This document shows, one piece after another, positions 14,355-43,400 of a DNA stretch of 64,000 nt. The position numbers and the translations under genes are program-made. The stretch lies in assembly GCF_011075055.1 (NCBI RefSeq), contig NC_058146.1, positions 310,001 through 374,000 on the forward strand. The letters are read 5' to 3'. Source of the stretch: Mangifera indica (Eukaryota > Streptophyta > Magnoliopsida > Sapindales > Anacardiaceae). Within the stretch, counting starts at the first letter, position 1; every line of letters starts with the position of its first letter. Under the pieces are notes generated by a model that saw nothing but the letters and a program-made list of their open reading frames with translations, made no database searches and was not told the DNA's origin.

Positions 14355-14697
14355 TAGGGCTGGATTAGAGCTGAGCCAGCTCGAGCTCGAGCTCGGCTTG
14401 GTTCGGTTCGAGCCCGAAATGAGCCGGGCTCTGTTCGAGCCCGAGTTGGTTCGGTATATTTTTTTAAAATTTTTTTATACAAAACGATGTCGTTTTGATC
14501 CCCATATATACACAAAATGGTACCGTTTTGATATGAAAAACGAATCAAGCCGAGCCGTTATCGAGCCGAACCGAAAACGAGCCGAGCCGAATCCGGCTCG
14601 AGTCGAGCTCGAGCCGAACTCGAGTCGGCCATTAAAAAACCGAGCCGAGCCCGAGCTGGCTGCGAGCCGAGCTCGGCTCGGCTCGAATCCAACTCTA
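14355..14697. mobile_element. GC-rich hAT-like MITE upstream of RPS6
   Basis: A 343-bp element with ends TAGGGCTGGATT and AATCCAACTCTA, flanked by 8-bp repeats gtgatgtt (14347-14354) and gtgacgtt (14698-14705) that differ at one base. The subterminal regions are dense in GAGCC/GGCTC words in both orientations, able to form strong hairpins. The middle is AT-rich with two copies of a cgttttgat motif. The open frame running through it (Glu/Pro repeats) is a by-product of the GAGCC words. It sits about 295 bp before the RPS6 start codon. Confidence 0.85.
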
Positions 14698-14847
14698 GTG
14701 ACGTTTGAGAATCGGACTTTTTTTCGGAGATAGGATTTGCTCAGAGAGAGAATCCAGCCTTACCAGAAATAGGGTGCCCTTAGTTTTACTGAAAAAAACT
14801 AAAAAGGTTATAATGGAAGAAACGGCCGGACCGATAGTGAAGGCCAA

Positions 14848-14872
14848 TGGGCCGAGAATACGAACTATAAAG
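14848..14872 (+). promoter_or_regulatory. Site II motif and TATA-like box of RPS6
   Basis: TGGGCC at 14848-14853 matches site II elements (TGGGCY), which are common in plant ribosomal protein and growth-related promoters. TATAAAG follows at 14866-14872, 120 bp before the ATG. The assignment is by motif and position only. Confidence 0.5.
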
Positions 14873-14991
14873 CGCGCAGATCCAAAACCCAAATGTTCTA
14901 AGTCGCACTCGAACTCAAACTAGATCTCTCGGGTGAATCTGCACTGATTCCAACACCGAGGAACACTAAGGTCGAGCTGAGTTGATGCAAT

Positions 14992-17257
<2,266 letters not shown>

Positions 17258-18242
17258 AGTGGTTTTCTACTTTTGGTGATCCATTATGTCACCACTCAGT
17301 TTTTGGTAGTTTTCAAATTTGCTCTGAGTACTTTGGCAAATGTTTATTTTATGTTTTAGGTCTACAAAATGGGTGTTTCTGTTTTGGCTAGTGGCCAACG
17401 ATTGATCTTTTTGATTGAATAATTTGCCATTTTGAAATTATTGAGCATATGAGCCTTTGATAGTGAGATTTTGGTTATGCCATTTTGAAATTATTGAGCA
17501 TATGAGCATAAGATAAAGATTGTGGTTTGGAGATGTGTAGAATTCTGAGAAGACCTTGGGGAGCATAAACTACCAAAAGCTAAATGATGAGATTTGAGTA
17601 TATAGACTTGTGACTTCGACATTTTCTGCCTTCGACTGTGATTAACAGTGAAAGTTGTGGTGTGGTGTTATATGCTGTGTTGTGTATATTTCTTATTAGA
17701 TAGACTTAATTTGAATTTTACCAATTGTAAAAGTTTACATGTTGAAGATACCATCAGACAGAAAGGGAGTTGAATTGGATGAATTGAACTTCAAACATTG
17801 GACTGACTATCAAGTTTTGATAGATGTGGATCAGACTGATCACTGAGTTTTAAATAAAATGATGATGGTTGGACTGACTACAGTGAATTAAACTTGAACA
17901 TTGACTCAAGCAATACTGACTATTGGTCTCGATTGAACCTCTAATTAATTGTAATAAATAAACAATGAATATTTTTTAAAAAAAATTGATCTTAATAAAA
18001 AAATTCTAACTAAAAATGTCCTGGTATAACCATATAAGGCCAAAAAAGTAATTTCCTCATTCATAAAATTTGGAAAAAAAATATATATATAATCCTCTAA
18101 TCTAGCGTGGTAGTGGATGGCCATTTTGGGTCGGCACGGCCCAGCCCACCACCGACTGTACTCCTATATAAACCTCAATTCTCAACACCTTCCCCTTCAT
18201 GTACTTTTTCCTTCTAATCCACAAACGACAATAACCGCAACA
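17258..18242. other. RPS6 3' region and 14-3-3 promoter
   Basis: After the RPS6 stop, a 29-nt segment (gccattttgaaattattgag...) is duplicated exactly at 17426-17454 and 17479-17507. Positions 17740-17950 hold diverged repeats of ttggactgact-type sequence. The 14-3-3 promoter has GGCCCAGCCCA near 18139-18149, which is two overlapping site II-like motifs in reverse orientation, and a TATATAAA box at 18165-18172, about 70 bp before the ATG. Confidence 0.55.
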
Positions 18243-20679
<2,437 letters not shown>

Positions 20680-22180
20680 AGTAGTTATTCTTAACAGTAT
20701 TTCACTTCTCTGTTTTTATTTGGAGAAGTTGCCTGGTTCCACTGCTCATTGGATTATGACTTTTTTAGGAGTTCATGCTTTGATATGAATGTTGAAAATT
20801 TCTTGTTGATTGTACTTTGGGTGTTCAGTTTATTTTAATTAACTGGGATGCTTACTCTTATGTTGTTTTCTTGGCAATAAAGGAACTAACGGCCAAGCTA
20901 TATATTTAGCACAAGCTCAACATTTGAAAGATGTGTGTTTGAATTTAAGATTGATGCAAGCTTACATTTACACAGTTTTTGCTACTTCTTGCCCTGCATT
21001 TCCTCCTATTTTGTAAAAGAAATTGTGTTTTGAGTTTCATCAGCTTTCTCAGTTGTTGAAGCTGAATGGTTGAATACAAATAGGTTGAGTAATTTACTAA
21101 AATGCACTTGGGGGAAGATTTAAGCTGAGCTGACCCGAGTTTAGATGAAGCCCGTTCAAATGCAAAATGATAAGTCTAAGCTTTAGTTTGGTTGGTGCAT
21201 AATAACATTAAAGGTGAGAAGAGTCATTGGAAAAAGAGAAAATTTGCTAGAGAAGAAGAATAGATTGAGTAGAAGAAGAAGAATCGTTATTGAGGTAAGT
21301 TTTGACATTAATGTCAATCGTGATTCTTTGTCAGAGTTATTCTTCTCCGATAATGCTTTTTTGTCTCTCAAATCAATGATTTTTTTTATATTTTATATAA
21401 TTTATATACACACTCCAAATTATACCTTTTAATGTTAGAAGGGGACATTATAATAAATCTGTTAATTTTGTTACTCCATTTTCAAGGTTTAACAAGTTTG
21501 TTAATTTTCTTCAAAGTTTGAAATAAAACTTTAAAATTTTCTTTATTGTTAAACTTTAGTATCCCCAATTTTTTTTTTTATTTATCTTATAATATTTCAC
21601 GTATAACATAAAAAATTACGATAAAATCACCAATATAACTAACTTTTTCCTAAACTTTCTTAGAAGTTAAGTGAACACACTAAACTTTAATTTTTAAGTC
21701 AAATTTGATTTAATTTATTTAAAATTTGTTCAAATTCATGTAACCTATTTAAAACACACTTCAAATTCTCAAATAAATTCACAATTTAATCATCTAAATA
21801 ATCACAAAATCTATGTCTTTCATTCTAAAACCCAAAAACACTTCTTTCAAAATTTCAAAATAATCAGTATTAATACAATACTTTTTTTTTTTTTACTGTG
21901 TAAATTGATTGAAATAGAATGTGAAAGCTAACCTTTCCCTTTTCTTTTTTAGCTGAAATGTCATTGAAAATTTTGAAAACAATCTCAAGAGCCATGATGA
22001 AGGGTAACAGCGACTATGTGGTGCAATCGAGCAAGATTCATCGGAAACTAGGACAATGAATTAAAATTTGATTTTTATGAGGGTGTTTTTGTCAATGCAC
22101 GATAAAAGGTTAACGTGTATAAATATCCTTGTTCCCGCCCAAACACAAGCTTTGCCGTCATTCCCCGTTCCCATCCGTCG
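20680..22180. other. Intergenic region between 14-3-3 and MCM9
   Basis: It begins with the 14-3-3 3' UTR. Positions 21110-21180 carry gggggaagatttaagctgagctg, which resembles one end of the TAGGG-type MITE family, but I found no partner end. The rest is AT-rich with no exon-like frame. The MCM9 promoter should lie in the last few hundred bases. Confidence 0.45.
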
Positions 22181-35396
<13,216 letters not shown>

Positions 35397-36068
35397 GGAT
35401 GAAATCGTGCGGTGGTGAGGATAATTTTTGTTCGCAAAGTTGTATCCACACCAGCCCTTTAATGTTAAAGTGATGTATAGAAATTATATTTTTGTTCTGG
35501 AAAGTTTATTTTAATTGAAGGCTTAATTGAAGCAGTAAGTCGTATAATTAAAACGCCATGTGGTTTTTGCTTTTAGGTTTTTTTATTATCATTCAATCAA
35601 TCCTCCCTCTTTGGAAGAGTATTATAAATAATCTGATGTATTATTATATAATTAAATTATTATATATTTATTAATACTTAACTGTATTAACCAACCGTTT
35701 GTACATGACAAATTTTACTCCCTGTCACCCTCGGTTCTTCAATGTGAAATGAGCTTCGATGGTTTTCTCCTGTGAAACTCCTGCAATGCCATTTCTTCAA
35801 AGCCAGAACCAATAAGCATGCTCAAACTGTAGAGAATATAGTCACATTAACGGTGCCCCAAAATGAAAGACTTCATGCATAATTGAAGCGGCAACACTAT
35901 TGTTGACAAAAAATCCCTCTAATCATAGTTTCCAGAAAAAAGAACAGAAAAATCCCTCTAATTCAGAAAGTGATGATGTCACCAAAATTTTCTTTGACAA
36001 AAAATGATGGGCTCAAGTTTTCCCTGAAATACAACATACAACATGGATTACTTACAATGAGTTAAGAA
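35397..36068. other. Convergent 3' region between MCM9 and DiT1
   Basis: This 672-bp AT-rich interval should hold the 3' ends of both transcripts. No repeats or coding frames of note. Confidence 0.5.
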
Positions 36069-39000
36069 TTAATAGAGTCCCAAAAATTTCCACCAGAAAG
36101 TTCCAACTATTCCCCAGATGAGAGCATTGATGACAGCCATAACAAAGCCCATTTTGAATACGTCAGGAAGATCTACATAACCAGCTGTTACATGACAGCA
36201 AGTGGAATAGTTCAGACCCCAAGAAGAAAAAAGGTAGAATATTCCGATATGAATTATAAGTCACCATGTCATGATAAAGCAGAATGTATTTTACATAAAT
36301 GGAAGAAAATGCTACTTAAAAAGATTCTGAAATTGATCTCCTTCTCCAAAGCATCAACCAAAGTCATAATAACTCAGATTTATAATTAACCGTTAAAGAG
36401 AACTCACAAATTATATAAGTGAACAGAAAATAAACATAATGTGGGGTAACAAAGACTGACCTCCATAGTATACAGCAGCTTGTCCACTACTATAATGTGT
36501 TATAGCACCGAAAAGATTCGTATTATAAGCCAAAACCTGTGCTGCTAATACACCCGGCACCCCAGCTGCCAAATGCATGGCAAGAAATGCAGAATATAAA
36601 GCTCCCACATGGCCAGTTTGACTTGCAAACATGTAGTGAATTAGAAAGTAAGATGCCTGAAGAACACCAAATGCAGTTGGCCAGCTCAAAGAGAAAGACT
36701 GAAGACACTTGGCCACAGAGTCAGACATCCAGGTTACTACACCAAGATTCGTCAATTGGCCGGCCATACCTACCAAAACAGCAAACCAAGTCAAGGTATC
36801 CCATGCTGATTTCTCACTTAGGCAATCATCCCAATTAAGGACTCCCAACGAAAGAAGTATTGATAAACCAATCATCGCAGCTACAACACTTGGTATTCCA
36901 AGAGCATCTCTACATATACAGGTATGACAGAAACTGTATCAGGCCATTCCCTGTTGACTAAAAAACAAAATTTAATTGATTTTTCTAAATGAATATGATG
37001 AATGTTTGCACAAAGATACGAACTTGTCCATCCTCTGTTAATGAGGAATCCCAAGTTCTGTAAAGTACTGGAGTTCCATTATTCAAAAATTATCCTAATC
37101 TTCAATTACTAATTCAATTCCATTATTTCCATTATTATCCTAATCCTAACAAACTTCTTATAGGTTTATGTTCATCAATTGTCTAGTTATATCATATATG
37201 TCACATATAGGTGATTCTGACTGTTATGTATTAAGAACATTTCCGGTAATTCATGAGATTTTAAGAGATAATCCTTACCCACTGACCCACAAGGAAACTG
37301 CAAGAAGCATTGTCCCCATCATGATCCATTCATTTCTCGTGACAGGGCCCATATTTTCCAGCTTCTTTGCAGCTATAGCAGGGGCCTCCGGGGTGTCTTT
37401 GATTTCAGGAGGATAGAGGCTGTATAAGATAAGGGGAGTGGCTAAAAGACAAACAATAGCAGGTAAAGTAGCAGCCTTAAACCAAGACACCCAAGGACTT
37501 GAAATTATCACTCCAAGTTCCTCAGCCAATTTGAGACATAGTAAATTTTGAGCAGCAGCAGTAAGGAATAGAGCACTAGAGTTTCCAGCAGACTGTTTTA
37601 CATACACATAATCGTTCAGCGAAACAACATATTGAAGATGTCAACAGAATATATAGTTGACAGGTATTCACACACTGATTAAATTAGAACAAGAAAGAAA
37701 TCAATTAAACAAGGCTATTTTTCACTATCCAATATAAAACTTTAAAAAATAATATAGATTAGTAAGAATAAAATTTCTTTACAAAAATGAAGCAATTAAT
37801 TTCATCATAGATATGCCAAAACAGATCTTTTGAATATGTCGCCTAACCTGAGAAGAAAAACTTCATGGATATATAATTATCATCCAGAACATATGGGGAA
37901 AAATAGTACCAGAACTTGTTCAAGATTTCGAAACAAAAGTACATTTTATATTTCCAAATTATAAGCAAACAAAAAAATCTACTAAACAAATATCTTTCTT
38001 CCCTGAAAACACAGGCAATTTGTTCACAGGTCCAAGCCAGTATCAGATTAAACATCAGCAACAGCCACAAACACCCATGGCCCTTCCAATGGCACGAAAG
38101 AAAATGCGTGAATGTCATAACAATAAAGAAACAGATAATAAATAAAGCCAATCCACCAAACAACACATATGCATAATACAGCAACGCTAACACATTACAA
38201 CATATACAACAGGGTTTTGCATCCCGCCACCGTTACTGGGATGGTTTTAGTAGCACAAATACTTGCATTGTGAATAAAAAATTAAGATAAAACCCACAGA
38301 AATAAACTAAGAGTTAAAAGAACACTAACCTGAAACTGAGACTGAATAAGATAGGAGCCGAGCTTCCTTGAAGAGGAATCCCCGGGCTTACTCCCAGCTG
38401 ACAACGACAATGACTTAATAATTGGCAAGAAAACCCCCCCAGCTCTCGCTGTTGTACTGGGCATAGCCGGTGCAATAAGTGCCTCACTAAAAGTCAGTCC
38501 GTACGACAATCCCAATGTACTCTTCCCCAACCACTTCACAAAATAGGTCGCTATTCTATCCCCCAGCCCCGTCTTAACAAACCCACGTGCAAAAAAGAAG
38601 GAAATGACGATCAGCCATATGACGTCATTGGTGAAAGCGCTGAATGCAGTCGAAAACGTAAGTGTTTTGGTAACTATAGACGTCGTTAACCCCAGAAACG
38701 CCCACGCGCCAACCGGTAATGGGCTCAACACAAGGCCAGCGATTGTGGAGACAAAGATTGAGAGGAGTTGCCAGCCCTGTTGGCTAACTTGAACCGGCTT
38801 AGGGATGACAAAACGAAGAATGAGACCGATTGAAATAGAGGCGATTAGAGGGAGGATTTTTGCTCCTTGTGGTGGAGGTGGCGGAGTCGTGTGAGTAGCC
38901 GGGACGGTGGATGACGTCTCGATTTGAGAGGAGTGGAGTGTGAAGTGGGATGGCGAATTGGGTTTGTGGGGTTTTGAGAGTGGGGTGAAGAGAAGGGGAT

Positions 39001-39130
39001 TGGAGAGTGTTCGGAGGATGGGTGATGGGGATTTGAAGATGGGTTGGGGAGATTGAAGGTAGGATCGAGAGGGGAGAAAGAAGGAATAAGTGGTGGCAGT
39101 GGAGAGAGAGTGGAGGGCGAAACTCTCCAT
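36069..39130 (-). CDS. DIT1: Plastid 2-oxoglutarate/malate translocator, DiT1 type
   Basis: An inner-envelope antiporter that imports 2-oxoglutarate in exchange for malate, supplying carbon skeletons for GS/GOGAT ammonium assimilation and photorespiration. Four exons (39130-38330, 37592-37279, 36909-36461, 36184-36069) encode 559 aa. The first roughly 85 residues are a Ser/Pro-rich transit peptide. Then come the many membrane segments of the DASS/SodiT family with its hallmarks ISFFFARGFVKTGLGDRIA, KWLGKSTLGLSYGL, MPSTTARAGGVFLPIIKSL, GNSSALFLTAAAQNLLCLKL, NWDDCLSEKSAWDTLTWFAV, GMAGQLTNLGVV and a C-terminal FWWKFLGLY. The segments SEALIAPAMPSTTARAGG and NTNLFGAITHYSSGQAAVYY fit DiT1 rather than the glutamate/malate DiT2 paralogue. 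The gene is divergent from RIBA. Confidence 0.95.
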
Positions 39131-40494
39131 TGTAATTTGTGTTACGGAGAGAGAACAGAGAGGACGTGAAATGTACGATAAGTGTGAAGAAAGAGAAGCG
39201 GATTTTGTGGGGCAGTGGAAATTACAGAGCAGGATGGATTATCTCTATAGTGGTTGGAGTAAAGGGCTTTTTGTTTGAAGGTTCAAAACTTAAAAAAGAA
39301 AAAGAAAATTATTTGAAAAACAAGTTAATTTAATGATGACCTTCTTCTTCTATGATTCGTCTAAAATTGAAAAAATAAGAATTTAAATATGGCTTGTAAA
39401 TAATTCACTGTAGAGATCACTGAATGTACTCAAGAAACAAGAACTAATTCATCAGCTCTCAATGTTTTTTTTGACCTTTAAATACAAGTGTTAATAATAA
39501 TCTTATTTTATTTATTTAAATTCAAAACTTGAGTAACAACCGGTGCAAGGCAAATTCAGAGTCAAATAAAATTAAGAATTGGTGGTGATGGCGCCAACAT
39601 TTATTATTTTTATTTTATATAAAAAACGCGGGCGTGTTGTGGACCATGCCTCTTTTCGCCTCCTCTCCTCTCCTCTCCTCTCCCTTCCTAGCCCATTCAT
39701 TGTTTCTTTTTCCTCATCTTCTAATTTCCTCACCCGCCTAGAGCTTCGCTCACCTCACCCACCTGCCTCTATTTTCCTCAACCCCTGATATTTAAACAAA
39801 TCACCAAAGTTTCCTAATATTTTCGAAATAACAAAAATCTCCCTCTATTAGTGAGTTGTTAGTTAGTAGTATGTATACATACCACTATAATTTATAACCA
39901 GTCAAGATGAAATTCAAAATTTAGTTATTTTTTAACTGAATTTGAATATCAATTATTTAATTTAAATTGACTCTTTTAAATTTAAAATGATCTTGAATTA
40001 AATTCAAATCAATAAGACTACTTATCAAGTTGTGACTATTTGTTGCTTATTTAGATTATGACTAGTTGTCACTATTTATCTTATTATATCCATACAGACT
40101 TTATTTGTCCATAATAAAATTTTCAAACCAAGCTAAAGTTAACCTGAAATTTCATATTGAATTTAGAAGCCAAACACCAAGCTAGGCCAAACTAGTGCAG
40201 TTAGATTAAAGCCCTGATTCTAAATGGACCAAAGTGATAATTTGTTCAACCTCAGGGATGAAGATCTTTCTAACTGGGCCACGAATGGGTGACAAGAAAG
40301 GCCAACGTGACCCGCGTGTATCTTTATGTTCTGGTTAAACCAATTCGCCATTACATCGTCATCTCTTTCTCTTCTTCTTCCAATTTGCCTCCTCTCATTT
40401 TTCATATACCCGCACAAAATATAACGCGCACCCTTCTTCATCTCTCTCATTCTCTAACGATACAAAGCGATTCAGCATTCAAAACTCAACAAAA
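39131..40494. other. Divergent promoter region, DiT1 / RIBA
   Basis: 1.36 kb separate the two start codons. A CTCCT pentamer repeat lies at about 39657-39684. Positions 39840-40200 are AT-rich with short repeats of gactatttgttg/gactagttgtc type. I see no gene between them. Confidence 0.5.
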
Positions 40495-43400
40495 ATGGCT
40501 TCCATCAGTCTCTCTCTAGCTCTCTCTCGTCCTCTGTGAGTCCCCTTTCACGTTCCTTTCATTATTTTACAGCTTCCCCGTTCCTCTTATTTGACTTTGT
40601 GCTCTGTTTCGCTGGATGTAGCCAATGGGTTCTCTTTGTTATGCGTTGTGTTGTTTGGATCACGAGAATCAACCCTTTTGTGCGATTTGTATTGGAATTG
40701 GGAGATGGGTTCTTGAGATTTTGATTAGATCAAACTTTTAAGACAAGATTTTTGCCCTTTTTATTTGTGAAATGAATATCATTTTGTTTGATTTTGTTTA
40801 TAAAACAGGTCAAATCCGGTTTTTTTTTTTTTTGTCAGGATTGTGTTTCAAGTTAAGGTTACGGAACCTGGTAGCTGCAAAAATTTGTAGAAGATTATGA
40901 ACTTGCCGCATTTTAGCCCATAATATGTTGGGGATGACAGATTAGTGAAGCATACATAATCTCATTCTTGTAAATATTATTTATCAACTTCTTTTCATCT
41001 GCAAAAATTTGTAGAATATTTCGAACTTGCTGTATTTTTAGTCCAATTATCCTTATTTCCTCGGGCTTCATAGATTACGCACCTACTTTTAGATTGCTCC
41101 AGCCTTAAAAAATATGAGCACTTGTTACTTATTGTGTTGAGAATAAAGAGATATTTGTTAATTTGTATTGTGAAGTGGGTGAACCTGAAATGAGCTTGCA
41201 GCACTTTGTACTGGGTGTATTTCTCTTTTTGAGTATATTTAGATTTTTTAACTTTTACTTTTATGCAGAGCATGCAAAAACTCTAAACTTTTCAATGCAA
41301 CACCCTTGATGCAACTAACTGGTAAATCATCCATTAGTATCAAGGGTGTTGGGAAGGGCAAAGCTATGTTGATATCAGGAGGGGGTGACCTCCTCTCCTA
41401 TCCCAATGGCCATAACCTTGCAATGAAAAATGCTCTTGTTGATGATCAATCATTTGGGATTGAGGTACAACCTGATGTGATAGCATTGGGAGCCCTTGCA
41501 GCAGATACTGCTCCCACGACTGTTGGGTTTCCGATTGATAGTGATGACTTTGATTTGGATTCCCCCACAGAAGGTTTTTCTTCCATCCCTGAGGCCATTG
41601 AAGACATTCGCCAAGGAAAGGTCAGTTGTTTGAGTTTGAAATGGTGAAAACCTAAGGATATCTATGTCTATGTATCTTCCTTCAAAATTTTATATTCATT
41701 TTCCTTTACTAACTGGAATTAGCATTCCAGCTTGTTGTGGTTGTGGACGATGAAGATAGAGAAAATGAAGGAGATCTAATAATGGCAGCTCAGTTGGCAA
41801 CACCTGAAGCAATGGCATTCATTGTAAAGCATGGAACAGGAATAGTTTGTGTGAGCATGAAAGGGGAAGATTTGGAGAGGTTGGATCTTCCTTTGATGGT
41901 ATCACAAAAGGAAAATGAGGAGAAACTTTCCACTGCATTCACTGTCACTGTGGTATGTATACTTCTCACTTTGGGTTATAAATTTGGAATAAATAATTTT
42001 TTTCTGCACCATTAGGGCTATATTCGAATCAAGCTCGGTTTGAACGAGCCCAAAACGAGTTATATATGAATGAGCTCAAGCCCGAGCTCGAGCTTTGAGC
42101 CGAGCAGCTTGGCTCGCAAGCCAAGGCAGCCTGTTTGCAAGCAAAAAATTTTAAACTTGCACGCCAGATAGGTGTTGAACCTATGACCTTCTGCTTAGGA
42201 AACAGACACTCTATCCACTGAGCTATAGGCACTCTTGCACTTTCTTCTTGGTCTTTCTTAGATCTTAGAGCTTTCTTGGCAGCTTCTTGGATTTCCTTGA
42301 TAAACTAGCTGGGGTTCTATGAACGAGACAGAAATCTGATAACTTTTTGCAGGAATGTTTTGTAGCGTACTATAATATTTGGCTCAAGTTCAGTTGATAC
42401 TTGAGATAGTTAGATAGCCACTTTCCATTATGACTTGATTTGATCCAAATTGTTTCAATATATGAGTTAGGTTTATTTTCAAAAACGGGTGTTTGAATTA
42501 ATCAAAATATTTGAATTTAAGCTTATTCAAATTAAATTATTTTCAAACTGAAATTGAGTCTTAATTCTGTGATTTTGAACTAATTTTTTAATCTCAAACT
42601 AAACCTTTTGTGGGCTCTTTTTAGACCATCTCAATTGGTAGACACAAAATTTAGTGAAAAATTTGAATATGAATAAAGCAAGTCATGGGATTTTACAAAT
42701 GAATTTGTATTGGTGGCTTAGAAGTCAAAAGATAGTATTCTTTTTCTAGGTATTTTTTAAAGTACCTTTTAAAGAATACTATTCATCTTTATTTGCTGTA
42801 TTTTTATAGTGTTAATTTGTTACATATTGAACAGAAAGCTCGTTTGATATTTATGTAGTTCGATTTTATTAGATGAGTTGTTATAGTTCAATGATGAAGA
42901 ATTCCATACTTTTTGAAAAGGCTCGTTTGAGCTCGTCAAGCTTGGCTTGTGATCAGACTTTTTGAGTCTACCCAAGTCGAGCTCACGAGTTGAGTTCCAG
43001 TATTGAATTTTTTGGCTCTTTGAACCCGAACCCAAGCTTCGGCTTGGGCTCGGGCTCGTTTCAACAGTAACCGAGCTGAGTTCAAGTTCGGTTTAGCTCG
43101 AGCTCTGCTTGGCTCGAATCCAGCCCTATGTACCATGTTGTTCCTGCTGGAACTAATCATAATGTTCCTATTAACTCTTTAAAAAAGATTGTCATGCTAT
43201 TTGAGAACTTATAATATGTGATACCTACTACCTGTATGATTAAGTTCTAGGAAGATCATGCCCCTTTCTAGTTGGCTTTTGATGTAGTTACTTGCTATTG
43301 CTATTTCTCAGTCTAGTCTCATAATTCTGATGTTATCAACCTGTAAATTTATTTGTGAAGGATTCCAAGCATGGGACAACCACAGGGGTGTCAGCTCATG

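Noticed and set aside
14347..14733. 128-aa open frame with Glu-Pro-Glu-Leu repeats before RPS6
   Set aside because: It is created by GAGCC/GAGCT words of a MITE with clear ends and target duplication; there is no homologue-like domain.
18117..18242. Upstream in-frame extension of the 14-3-3 protein
   Set aside because: It overlaps the TATA box and site II motifs; the family starts at [10 protein letters not shown].
36069..39130. Annotating the translocator as the glutamate/malate DiT2 on the basis of synteny with Arabidopsis
   Set aside because: The residues throughout fit DiT1 (for example SEALIAPAMPST and THYSSGQAAVYY), and sequence outweighs remembered gene order.
39579..39788. 69-aa open frame in the DiT1/RIBA spacer
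   Set aside because: It overlaps the CTCCT repeat, is low in complexity, and shows no family resemblance.
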